33,906 bases of DNA, taken from Gammaproteobacteria bacterium. Its GTDB lineage: Bacteria > Pseudomonadota > Gammaproteobacteria > Pseudomonadales > Azotimanducaceae. Below, piece by piece: positions 1 to 7,633 of this stretch. The notes under the pieces are model-generated. The model was given only the letters and a program-made list of their open reading frames with translations. It was not told the DNA's origin and did no database searches. Within the stretch, counting starts at the first letter, position 1. Every line of letters begins with the position of its first letter. The position numbers and the translations under genes were made by a program. Location: NCBI GenBank assembly GCA_009839505.1, contig VXPO01000025.1, positions 1 through 33,906 on the forward strand. The letters run 5' to 3'.

Positions 1-2
1 GC

Positions 3-113
3 TGGCAGGTGGAGCTGGTGTTCAAGCGCTTCAAGTCGATCTCGCGGCTCGACTCACCTCCCCACGTACGACGCGGCGAATGCTCCCAGGCGTGGCGGTA
101 TGAAGCACGTTAG
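3..113 (+). pseudogene. C-terminal remnant of a DDE (IS4-like) transposase
   Basis: The window begins inside an open frame reading W-Q-V-E-L-V-F-K-R-F-K-S, closed by TAG at 111-113. W-Q-[IV]-E-L-x-F-K-x-x-K-S is typical of the C-terminal catalytic region of IS4-type DDE transposases, where the Glu belongs to the catalytic triad. Beyond the first 14 or so residues the resemblance fades and the frame stops sooner than usual for the family, so I read it as a decayed remnant. The rest lies outside the window. No terminal inverted repeat can be assigned. Confidence 0.5.
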
Positions 114-118
114 CGCTT

Positions 119-216
119 ATGGGGGCGACCCTTGTGGTCGCCCGTCTTCGCCAACCGACACCGTGCGGTGACTGGCACGGGCGACCACAACGCGCCGCCA
201 AGGGTCGCACGGTCGT
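119..216. repeat. REP-like composite hairpin repeat
   Basis: A tight hairpin with arms GGGCGACC (123-130) and GGTCGCCC (136-143) around the loop CTTGT is followed about 35 bases later by a second unit, GGGCGACC (179-186), with GGTCGC at 203-208. The same core recurs at 24422-24462 and 27872-27950, always between genes. This resembles REP/BIME-type dispersed palindromes. It lies just downstream of the KdsD-like gene on the minus strand, where it could also stabilise or end the transcript. Confidence 0.7.
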
Positions 217-225
217 CCCCCATGT

Positions 226-256
226 GCACGGGCTGCTTGTTCAGAGGTTCCCTAGA
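226..256 (+). repeat. Left copy of a repeat ending TCAGAGGTTYCCTAGA
   Basis: CATG, CACGGGCT and then TTGTTCAGAGGTTCCCTAGA are seen here. This aligns with few differences to 2898-2926, where CATG, GACGGGCT and TTGATCAGAGGTTTCCTAGA are seen. Its right end overlaps the last codons of the KdsD-like gene, which ends at 252. The two copies lie on the same strand and bracket the sulfatase and KdsD-like pair. Function unknown; a mobile-repeat end or a dispersed intergenic repeat are both possible. Confidence 0.55.
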
Positions 257-1250
257 AGCCGACTGCGACCAGATCCTGGAGTCGTACGACCCCGGTGGGT
301 CGAGTGCCGTCGACAACGACCAGCACGGTAATCTGGTTAGCCTGCATCTGGCGCAGGCAGTCGATCGCCATCGAGTCCGCCGAAACCAGTCCGTCCACCT
401 CGGATGGCGCCGAGCTTTCGCTTCCCCGGCGGCTGCGCTCGAAGCACTCCGCCACCGTCATTTGGTTGACGTTTTCGCCGCGCAGCAGCAGGCGGCGGAT
501 GTCCGCATCGGTGACCACGCCGACGTAACTGCCGTCCCCGTCCACTACCACCGTCATGCCGATTCCCTTCGAGGAGATCTCGTAGACGAGGTCGGAGACA
601 TGCGCCGCGGTGGTGATCGTCGGCAGACCATCACCCTTGATCATGACATCGTCGACCGACAGCAGCAGGCGGCGCCCGAGTACGCCGCTCGGGTGGAACT
701 TGGCGAAGTCGCGCTCGGTCAGCCCCTTCGCCTGCTGCACCAGGATCGCGAGGACATCGCAGACCGCGAGAGCCGTAGCCGTGCTCGTCGTCGGCGCCAG
801 ATCGAACTCGTCGATCTCGGGCAGTGCCGGGATTTCAAGCGAGATGTCGGCAACCGCCGCGAGGCGCGAAGCCGGCTCGGTCAACGAGATGACCTTGCCG
901 CCGGCAACGGCTTTGAACTGACGGGCGAACGCGATGGTCTCTTCGTTCCCCCCGCTCTTAGACAGTGCCAGCAGCGCCGACCCCGGACGGACGATGCCGA
1001 GGTCGCCGTGGAGCGCTTCCACGGGATGCACGAATGCCGCCTGAGTGCCCGTACTCGACAGTGTCGCGGCGGCTTTCTGCGCCACATGGCCGCTCTTGCC
1101 CAACCCGGTGACGATGAGAATCGAGTCGAGCCCGGCTATCAGCTCCACCGCCTCAGCGAATCGTTCGTCGAGCAGTGCCTTGGTCGCCGACATGGCGAGG
1201 GCGTACCGATCCAGCATCTCGCCGGCACGGTCGATCAGGGAACGAGTCAT
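252..1250 (-). CDS. KdsD/GutQ-type arabinose-5-phosphate isomerase (SIS plus two CBS domains)
   Basis: Predicted cytoplasmic isomerase of 332 aa, the usual KdsD length, converting ribulose 5-phosphate to arabinose 5-phosphate, the entry step to Kdo. The SIS domain (about 1-180) carries G-K-S-G (51-54), H-P-V-E-A-L-H-G-D-L-G (75-85), S-K-S-G (97-100) and L-A-P-T-T-S-T (151-157). F-H-P-S-G-V-L-G-R-R (185-194) and two CBS domains (about 200-332) follow, as in KdsD/GutQ. The ATG at 1248-1250 overlaps the sulfatase stop as ATGA, so the two are probably translationally coupled. In-frame sequence upstream of this ATG lies inside the sulfatase gene and is not a credible extension. The neighbour is unusual: housekeeping kdsD normally sits with LPS-transport genes, so a paralogue serving a sugar-sulfate or special polysaccharide pathway is possible (inference). 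Confidence 0.85.
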   Translation of the reverse strand: MTRSLIDRAGEMLDRYALAMSATKALLDERFAEAVELIAGLDSILIVTGLGKSGHVAQKAAATLSSTGTQAAFVHPVEALHGDLGIVRPGSALLALSKSGGNEETIAFARQFKAVAGGKVISLTEPASRLAAVADISLEIPALPEIDEFDLAPTTSTATALAVCDVLAILVQQAKGLTERDFAKFHPSGVLGRRLLLSVDDVMIKGDGLPTITTAAHVSDLVYEISSKGIGMTVVVDGDGSYVGVVTDADIRRLLLRGENVNQMTVAECFERSRRGSESSAPSEVDGLVSADSMAIDCLRQMQANQITVLVVVDGTRPTGVVRLQDLVAVGF

Positions 1251-2791
1251 TGCACAAGGCTCCTTCCGGCGCGCGGGATGTTGCCAAAGTTCCGCCGATC
1301 CGTCTCGAGTGGGACCACGTCGCATGTCTCCATGTACCAGCTGAGCATCCGCTCCTTGAGCGCGAACTCCTCGTCACGGTACTCGGAAGCCCCGATCAGG
1401 TTGCGCGTCTCGCCGGGATCCGCCAGCAAATCGTAGAGCTCGTCGGTCTCGAAGGCACGCCGAACGTACTTGAACCGGTCCGACCGACACATCGTGGCCT
1501 TGGTGTGTCTAAGCGGAGCCGACTCGTCCACCTGCAAGGCCACGCGGGGCGAGTAGAGACCGAGTGCGGTACCCGCCGACAGGCTCTCCCTCTCGCTCGC
1601 CTGGACTTCGCCGACGAGCCGGCCACCTTCGCAGAAGACCGCATCGCGATGGTCCGAATCCGGATTGCCCAAGAGGTCTACCAGGCTGCGGCCAAAGTGC
1701 CAGTAGCCGCAGTCGACACCCGCAAGGTCGTAGACAGTTGCGGGGAAGTCCAGCAATTCCACGAGTTGGTCCCGAATACCGGGCATGGCGTGCACGCCCG
1801 CGGGAGGCTTGAGAATGAACGGCACGCGGCTGAGGCAATCCTGGAACGTGTTCTGCGTCTTTTCCACCAGGCCGTAGTCGCCGGTGAAGTCGCCATGGTC
1901 CGAGAACAGGAACACCGCGCTGCCGTCGTACAGCCCACTGTCCCGAAGCGCTCCGAGCAACAGGCCGAACTGATGATCCACCCGGGCGCACATGCCGTAG
2001 TAGGTTGCCCGCAGTTCGCGCCAGCGGTCCTCGGTCCACCCGGTCAAGCGCTGGCCATCGCGGATGCCCGCCAGCAGACCGGGTTTGTCGTCCCAGGTCT
2101 CGTACAGGTGACGCGGGGGCACGTCGTCGCGGTTAGTGAGGGAGTACCAGGGCTCCTCGACGCAATAGGGCGGATGCGGATAGCCGATGGGAAGGAACAT
2201 GCACAGTGGTTGGTTCCCCCCGTACCGACGAAGGAAATCCATGGCGCCCCGAACCATCGCCCAATCGCCGTCGAACCATGCCCCGCCATCCGCCGCCTCG
2301 AGGCGTCCCTTGTAGAAGCTGAAGTAGTTGTCGCCGTCCACCGGACCCCGCCAGGACAGGTCCCCCCCATGGGATCCTGGCTGCGGCGTGACGCCCCAGC
2401 GCTCGTAATCCTCGGGGCCCGGCCGGAAGTGAACATCGCAATGCTCCTCGAACCCCAGCTGCCCCGGGACTAGGTCATTCTTGCCGCCCCACCAGACGAA
2501 GTAACCGTTGTCCCGCAGCACTTTCAGCAGGTTGGTCTCCCCGAGCGTCGGATTCAGCATGTGATGCATGGTGCGGTGGCCGCGCACATGCGGATACCAA
2601 CCCGTCATGAACGAGCAGCGGCTCGGCGTGCACACGGTGGCTTGAACGAAGGCATGGCGAAAAGAAACCGCCTCCGTCGCCACCAGCTGGTCGATGTTCG
2701 GAGTGCGGACCGCCGGGTGGCCGAGGTGGGCGAGCGCATCGCCCCGCCACTGGTCCGGATTGAAGATCACGATGTGCGGTCTGTCGGGCAT
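1247..2791 (-). CDS. Type I (formylglycine-dependent) sulfatase, cytoplasmic type
   Basis: Alkaline-phosphatase-superfamily sulfatase of 514 aa hydrolysing a sulfate ester or related phosphonate/phosphate ester; the substrate cannot be read from sequence. The motif C-T-P-S-R (54-58) fits C-x-P-S-R, whose Cys is converted to formylglycine. Metal ligands are visible in N-P-D-Q-W-R-G-D (11-18) and S-D-H-G-D (287-291), with a Lys at 301. There is no signal peptide, so it should act in the cytoplasm, like choline-sulfatase or phosphonate-monoester-hydrolase relatives. I chose the ATG at 2789-2791 because homologues start directly before the R-P-H-I-V-I-F strand; an ATG 23 codons upstream would place coding sequence in the hairpin region. 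It is first in a two-gene unit with the KdsD-like gene. Confidence 0.88.
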   Translation of the reverse strand: MPDRPHIVIFNPDQWRGDALAHLGHPAVRTPNIDQLVATEAVSFRHAFVQATVCTPSRCSFMTGWYPHVRGHRTMHHMLNPTLGETNLLKVLRDNGYFVWWGGKNDLVPGQLGFEEHCDVHFRPGPEDYERWGVTPQPGSHGGDLSWRGPVDGDNYFSFYKGRLEAADGGAWFDGDWAMVRGAMDFLRRYGGNQPLCMFLPIGYPHPPYCVEEPWYSLTNRDDVPPRHLYETWDDKPGLLAGIRDGQRLTGWTEDRWRELRATYYGMCARVDHQFGLLLGALRDSGLYDGSAVFLFSDHGDFTGDYGLVEKTQNTFQDCLSRVPFILKPPAGVHAMPGIRDQLVELLDFPATVYDLAGVDCGYWHFGRSLVDLLGNPDSDHRDAVFCEGGRLVGEVQASERESLSAGTALGLYSPRVALQVDESAPLRHTKATMCRSDRFKYVRRAFETDELYDLLADPGETRNLIGASEYRDEEFALKERMLSWYMETCDVVPLETDRRNFGNIPRAGRSLVQ

Positions 2792-2823
2792 CGTTCGATG
2801 GACACCGTACCCTAGTGCCCCGT

Positions 2824-2916
2824 CAAATTCGATGGCGCAAGCCATTGAATTTGTGAGCAAAACAAAACCGCGCTTTTGTTTCGCTCCTGATCAAGCCCAT
2901 GGACGGGCTTGATCAG
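2824..2916. repeat. Array of three consecutive hairpins
   Basis: Three stem-loops abut. Hairpin 1 (2824-2853) pairs CAAATTC, G, ATGGC with GCCAT, T, GAATTTG, a 13-bp stem with one G-T wobble and a GCAA tetraloop. Hairpin 2 (2855-2886) pairs GAGC plus AAACAAAA with TTTTGTTT plus GCTC around CCGCGC, with one mismatch. Hairpin 3 (2887-2916) is a perfect 12-bp stem, CTGATCAAGCCC with GGGCTTGATCAG, around ATGGAC. Together they fill most of the divergent space between sulfatase and adaptor. Candidate roles are terminators, a structured RNA, or the end of a mobile repeat. Confidence 0.75.
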
Positions 2917-2926
2917 AGGTTTCCTA
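2898..2926 (+). repeat. Right copy of the repeat ending TCAGAGGTTYCCTAGA
   Basis: Partner of 226-256. It contains the right arm of hairpin 3 and then AGGTTTCCTAGA. Here the palindrome is perfect, whereas in the left copy the matching region is degenerate. Confidence 0.55.
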
Positions 2927-2964
2927 GATCGACCGGTTCAAGAACCCCCGGCACCGGCCTACTG

Positions 2965-2970
2965 TAAAAT
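2965..2970 (+). promoter_or_regulatory. Candidate -10 box for the RND operon
   Basis: TAAAAT matches five of six consensus positions and stands out in GC-rich surroundings, 36 bases before the adaptor start. No convincing -35 box lies 16-18 bases upstream, so this is only a candidate. Confidence 0.35.
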
Positions 2971-3006
2971 AGCGGGTTGCCGTACCCTTGAGACTAAGGC
3001 CCAATC

Positions 3007-4179
3007 TTGCCTTCCCGTGCAGCCGTCATCAGCACCTTCGCTCGTTTCCGGCGAGTCCGCCCGATTCGTACCGTAGGTATCGCCTGCGTTCTCGGTCTTG
3101 CCTCGCTTGCAACGACCGGCTGCGGGGACAGCGAAGCGGAGTCCGCCGACAAGGCTTCGGCTGCGGACACACGTGGCGGGATCCGTCCCGGCCGCGGCCG
3201 GGCCGAGGAGCAGACGCCGGCGATTCCGGTGGCCGTGGCGCAGGTGCGCCGCGGACTCATCGAGGCGTTCTACCAGGGTTCGACGAACCTGACTGCTGCG
3301 GGGGAAGCGGTCGTGGTCGCCCGCACACGCGGCGTGGTGGAGGCGATCTTCGCCGAGGAAGGTGACGTGGTCACGGCCGGTCAACCGTTGGCGCAGCTGG
3401 AAACGGAACGTCTGGCGTTGGAACTGGCGCGATCCGAGGCGCAGCTCGAACGCCTCAAAACCGCCTACGAGCGCGCCGATCGGATGTTCGAGGCGAAGAT
3501 GATCTCGCCAAACGACTTCGACGACGCCAAGTTCGCGTTCGCCGCCGAAGAGACCAACCTGCAGCTGCGCCAGTACGAACTGCGCGAGGCCACCATTCGC
3601 GCAACCATCGACGGCGTCGTTACGCGGCGACACATCAAGGTTGGCCACACCCTGAACCAGAACACGCCGGCGTTCGAGATGAAACGCCTCGATACCATCG
3701 AGGCGGAGCTGAACGTCCCGGAACGCGAGATCGTCCGCATCAGGCAGGGCCAATCCGCGCGGGTGAGGATCGACGCGCTTCCGGATGAGAACTTCACCGG
3801 CGAAGTGGCCCGGGTCGCGCCGGAAGTCGACCCCACATCGGGCACGTTCCGCGTCACCGTCCGTCTTGCCAACACCGAGCAAAGACTGAAACCGGGCATG
3901 TTCGCGCGCATCGACGTCCGCATCGACGCGCGACCGAACGCCCTGCTCGTGCCACTGGCCGCGGTCGTGACCCGTCGCGACCGGAGTAGCGTGTTCGCCG
4001 TGCAGGGGGGAACGGCGGAGCGCCGGCCCGTGGCGACAGGCTATTTCTCCGACGGCAACGTCGAGATCCTTCACGGCGTGGCCGAGGGGGAATGGGTCGT
4101 GACGACCGGCCAGGAGGGATTGCGCGACGGTGTTGGCGTTCTCGTCGTCGAGGGTCAAGGGCCCACGGGCGCCGGCTAG
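3007..4179 (+). CDS. RND efflux periplasmic adaptor (membrane fusion) lipoprotein
   Basis: Adaptor of 390 aa linking an RND pump to an outer-membrane channel. The N-terminus has Arg residues, a hydrophobic stretch (about 23-35) and a lipobox ending T-T-G-C with the lipidated Cys at 39, so it is an acylated periplasmic protein. Then come a half biotinyl-lipoyl domain (about 108-135, G-V-V-E-A-I-F-A-E-E-G-D), a coiled-coil hairpin (about 135-195), the second lipoyl half (A-T-I-D-G-V-V-T-R-R), a beta-barrel domain, and a C-terminal membrane-proximal domain. The start is TTG at 3007, preceded by AAGG seven bases upstream; no ATG lies nearby in frame. The first pump gene follows after 32 bases. 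No TolC-like channel gene is in the window. Confidence 0.9.
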   Translation: MPSRAAVISTFARFRRVRPIRTVGIACVLGLASLATTGCGDSEAESADKASAADTRGGIRPGRGRAEEQTPAIPVAVAQVRRGLIEAFYQGSTNLTAAGEAVVVARTRGVVEAIFAEEGDVVTAGQPLAQLETERLALELARSEAQLERLKTAYERADRMFEAKMISPNDFDDAKFAFAAEETNLQLRQYELREATIRATIDGVVTRRHIKVGHTLNQNTPAFEMKRLDTIEAELNVPEREIVRIRQGQSARVRIDALPDENFTGEVARVAPEVDPTSGTFRVTVRLANTEQRLKPGMFARIDVRIDARPNALLVPLAAVVTRRDRSSVFAVQGGTAERRPVATGYFSDGNVEILHGVAEGEWVVTTGQEGLRDGVGVLVVEGQGPTGAG

Positions 4180-4211
4180 GGCGCGCCCTCCGGACCGACG
4201 GTCGGCGTCCA

Positions 4212-7200
4212 ATGAACGTCATCGCGACCGCGATCGCCCGGCCCGTCAGCATCGCGATGGCAACCTTGGCCGTCGCCTTGTTCGGCGGCCTGTCCCTCGA
4301 CCGCTTAGGCCTCAGTCTCCTGCCCGAGCTCGCCTACCCGACGCTGACGGTGCGCACCGACTTCGAGGGGGCCGCCCCGGCCGAAGTCGAGGAACAGGTC
4401 ACCCGCCGCCTTGAGGAACGCCTCGGCGTCATCAACGGCCTGCGGCGAATGCACTCGATTTCCGCGGCCGAGCGGTCAGACGTCGTCCTAGAGTTCGCCT
4501 GGGGCACGGACATGACCAACGCCTCGGTCGAGGTACGCGAGAAGCTCGATCTCGTGCAACTGCCCCTGGACATCGAGCGGCCATCGATCCTCCGCCTGAA
4601 TCCCAACCTCGATCCCATCGTCCGTGCGGCCATCGTGCTGAAGGGCGGACGCGCCGAGCAGTCCGACGCCTCCGACGATGTCGCGGCCAGGCTCCAGGAA
4701 CTCCGGCGCTTCGCGGAGGACGTCGTGAAAAAGCGCCTCGACCCGGTGGTCGGCGTCGCCGCCGTGCTTGTGAGCGGCGGCTTCGAGGACGAGATCGCCG
4801 TCGACGTCGACCAGGAGCGTCTTGCCCAGATCAACATAAGCGTGCAACAGCTCGGCGCGCGCCTGCAGGCCGCCAACATCAATCTCTCCGGCGGACGTCT
4901 GACCGCACGCGGCCAGGAGTTCCTGGTACGCACGGTGAACGAGTTCGAGTCGGTGGCCGACATCGCCGACACCATCGTCTTCCAGCAGCAGGGGCGCGTG
5001 CTGCGGCTGAAGGACGTGGCGACCGTGTCCGAGAGCCACAAGGAACGCGACAGCGTGATGCGCGTCGACGGCCAGGAAGCCATCGAGATCGCCATGTACA
5101 AGGAAGGCGACGCCAACACCGTGACGGTCTCGGCTGCCATCGACGAACGCATGGCAGCCATCGCGGCCGAACTGCCCGGCGACTACGCCTTGGTGAAGAT
5201 CTACGACCAGGCCGATTTCATCACCGCTGCCATCGACGAAGTGCGGTACGCAGCCCTCGTCGGCGCGCTGTTTGCGGTGATCGTGCTCTATCTCTTCCTG
5301 AAGCATGTACGCAGCACGCTGATCGTCACCGCCACCATCCCCGTCTCCGTGCTTGCCACGTTCGTGCTGATGGACGTTTTCGACATCACGTTGAACATCA
5401 TGAGTCTCGGCGGCATCGCCTTGGCCGTGGGCATGCTGATGGACAACGCCATCGTCGTGCTCGAGAACATCGCCCGTCACCGCAACGATCCCCGGACATC
5501 GCTGGCCGACGCGGCGGGACGGGGTACCCGGGAAATGGGCGGCGCCGTGCTCGCCTCGACCATGACGACCGTTGCGGTGTTTCTGCCCCTGGCCTTCGTC
5601 GAAGGCATTGCCGGGCAGCTGTTCCGGGACCAGGCACTCACCGTGACCTTCGCCCTGCTCGCCTCGCTGGTGCTTGCGTTCACGCTTATCCCCATGCTGT
5701 CGGCTCTCGGCACTGCCCGCGGGGGCCAAGCCGACGCGACCGGGGAGCCTGCGGGCTCGGCTCCCCGTTGGCGAAACACAGTCGGTGCGCCGATCCGCCT
5801 CGCAACGCGGGGCGCCGTGCTGTCCTGGCGTTGGCTTGGCCGCGCGCTCGCCCTCCTGCTTCGCCCCGTCGAGTGGGCATTCGACCAGGTGTACGACCGC
5901 GTGTTCGCGGGATTCGACGTCCTGCTGCGCTCCGCGCTCCGGTTCCGGGCGTTGACCCTCACCGTCGCCTTCGCCGGGCTCGGCGGTGCGGCCGCCCTCG
6001 CACCATCGCTACCCTTGGAACTGATCCCGCCGCTCTCCCAAGGCGAATTCCGCATCGACATGGAACTCGACCCCGGCACAAGGCTGGAAGTGACCGATGG
6101 CGTGCTCGCCGAAGTACAGCAGGAACTGCTCACCTATCCCGAGGTCCACACCACCTACTCCGTGGCCGGCACGGGCGGCAAGCTCGACGCCAGCGCGTCC
6201 CGTGGCGGCGAGCAGGTGGGAGAGCTGAGCGTGGTCCTTGTCGACGGCGCGACCGCGATAGACGAGGCCGAGGTCATGTCCCTCGCACGTCGCCGCCTCG
6301 ACGCCGTGCCGGCGGCGCAATTCATGATCGAGCGCCCGCAGCTGTTCACCTTCGCCACACCGCTCGAAGTCGAAGTCGCGGGCAACGACCTCAACGCCAT
6401 CGAGGATGTAGCCAGCCGCCTGGTAGCCGCCATGGCGGCATCGCCGTCGTTCAGCGATGTCGAGTCCAGCATCCGCCCGGGCTACCCCGAACTGCAGATC
6501 GAGTTCGACCAGGAGCGCACGGCCGCAGCCGGACTGTTCGTCCCCGACGTCGCGAACCGCGTCGTGCGCAAGGTCCGCGGCGAAGTTCCCACGAAGTTCA
6601 CCTGGGAGGACAAGCGCGTGGACATCCGCGTACGCCTCGACGAAGCGGAGCGCGACTCGAGGGCCGATGTGGAAAACCTCCTGGTGGATGCCGGCGGTCG
6701 CCAGGTCCGTCTCGGCGCCCTGGCCGAAGTAACCATGGCGACGGGCCCCGCGGACATACAGCGCATCGGCCAGAAACGCGTCGCGGTGGTGAGCGCCCAC
6801 GTCGAGCACGGCGACCTTGCAGCCGGTGGCCAGGAGGCCGTGCAGCTACTCGCAGACATCCCCCATCCGCCCAACGTGACCAGCCGCATCAGCGGTCAAG
6901 CCGAGGAGATGCAGGCGTCGTTCCAGTCTCTGCAACTGGCGTTGCTGCTGGCGCTGATCCTCGTCTACCTGGTGATGGCATCGCTGTTCGAGTCGCTGCT
7001 GCACCCGTTCGTCATCATGTTCACAGCGCCGCTCGCCGCCATCGGTGCCGTGCTCGGCATATACCTGGCTGGCATCTCCATCTCCGTGGTGGTGTTCATC
7101 GGTGGAATCCTTCTGGTCGGTATCGTGGTCAACAACGCCATTGTGCTGGTCGACCGTGTCAATCGGCTGCGGCTGGAAGGTCTGGACCGGCGCACCGCCG

Positions 7201-7451
7201 TGATCGCCGGCGCGCGACAACGGTTCCGGCCCATCATGATGACCACCGCGACCACCGTACTCGGCCTCCTGCCCATGGCCATCGGCATCGGCGAAGCCGC
7301 CGAACTTCGGACTCCCATGGCCATTACCGTGATCGGGGGGCTGCTGGGCGCGACGTTGTTGACCCTGGTGGTGATCCCCGTCGTCTACGACCTGGTGGAC
7401 CGTAAGGCGATCCACGGCGATGTGTTCGAAGAGGACGGAAACGCGCCGTGA
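4212..7451 (+). CDS. RND (AcrB/HAE-like) inner-membrane efflux pump 1
   Basis: Proton-driven exporter of 1079 aa with the RND plan: a transmembrane segment near the N-terminus, a large periplasmic loop, five or six helices, and a second copy of the same pattern. In TM4 the relay motif reads G-M-L-M-D-N-A-I-V-V with D411-N412 instead of the Asp-Asp pair of AcrB. In TM10 it reads G-I-V-V-N-N-A-I-V-L with N974-N975, so the AcrB Lys is absent, a pattern seen in a recognised RND subgroup. The cytoplasmic loop between the repeats (about 500-565) is longer than in AcrB and rich in Ala, Arg and Trp. The ATG at 4212 follows the adaptor by 32 bases; the upstream in-frame extension overlaps the adaptor and is rejected. 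Substrate unknown. Confidence 0.92.
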   Translation: MNVIATAIARPVSIAMATLAVALFGGLSLDRLGLSLLPELAYPTLTVRTDFEGAAPAEVEEQVTRRLEERLGVINGLRRMHSISAAERSDVVLEFAWGTDMTNASVEVREKLDLVQLPLDIERPSILRLNPNLDPIVRAAIVLKGGRAEQSDASDDVAARLQELRRFAEDVVKKRLDPVVGVAAVLVSGGFEDEIAVDVDQERLAQINISVQQLGARLQAANINLSGGRLTARGQEFLVRTVNEFESVADIADTIVFQQQGRVLRLKDVATVSESHKERDSVMRVDGQEAIEIAMYKEGDANTVTVSAAIDERMAAIAAELPGDYALVKIYDQADFITAAIDEVRYAALVGALFAVIVLYLFLKHVRSTLIVTATIPVSVLATFVLMDVFDITLNIMSLGGIALAVGMLMDNAIVVLENIARHRNDPRTSLADAAGRGTREMGGAVLASTMTTVAVFLPLAFVEGIAGQLFRDQALTVTFALLASLVLAFTLIPMLSALGTARGGQADATGEPAGSAPRWRNTVGAPIRLATRGAVLSWRWLGRALALLLRPVEWAFDQVYDRVFAGFDVLLRSALRFRALTLTVAFAGLGGAAALAPSLPLELIPPLSQGEFRIDMELDPGTRLEVTDGVLAEVQQELLTYPEVHTTYSVAGTGGKLDASASRGGEQVGELSVVLVDGATAIDEAEVMSLARRRLDAVPAAQFMIERPQLFTFATPLEVEVAGNDLNAIEDVASRLVAAMAASPSFSDVESSIRPGYPELQIEFDQERTAAAGLFVPDVANRVVRKVRGEVPTKFTWEDKRVDIRVRLDEAERDSRADVENLLVDAGGRQVRLGALAEVTMATGPADIQRIGQKRVAVVSAHVEHGDLAAGGQEAVQLLADIPHPPNVTSRISGQAEEMQASFQSLQLALLLALILVYLVMASLFESLLHPFVIMFTAPLAAIGAVLGIYLAGISISVVVFIGGILLVGIVVNNAIVLVDRVNRLRLEGLDRRTAVIAGARQRFRPIMMTTATTVLGLLPMAIGIGEAAELRTPMAITVIGGLLGATLLTLVVIPVVYDLVDRKAIHGDVFEEDGNAP

Positions 7452-7541
7452 ACCGTTCACACCGGCGGAGGGCGGACGGCAAGAGAGCCGGCGTGCCCAC
7501 TTCTGGCCGTCCCGCAACGCGTTGCCCAACTGTCAATGAAC

Positions 7542-7564
7542 TACTAATTCGACCTAAATTAGTA
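7542..7564. promoter_or_regulatory. AT-rich 8-bp inverted repeat, candidate operator upstream of pump 2
   Basis: TACTAATT (7542-7549) and AATTAGTA (7557-7564) form a perfect inverted repeat with a 7-base spacer, an AT island in GC-rich DNA between the pump genes. TTGCCC (7522-7527) lies 17 bases before TAATTC (7545-7550), so a weak promoter may overlap it. The geometry would suit a dimeric HTH repressor such as a TetR or MarR type (inference); no such gene is adjacent. Confidence 0.45.
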
Positions 7565-7633
7565 CTTCACCCTGCGCCGCGGACGCAGTCGCAGCGATTT
7601 GCGCGCCTGACGCGCCGCCCCTAAGCTGCACCG

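Noticed and set aside
1175-2473. 432-codon plus-strand frame opposite the sulfatase
   Set aside because: Antisense shadow without family motifs; it spans the sulfatase and isomerase junction.
4488-5729. Long minus-strand frames inside the pump genes (also 8159-10087)
   Set aside because: Low-complexity His/Gly/Asp-rich translations antisense to well-recognised RND genes; shadows of GC-rich codon use.
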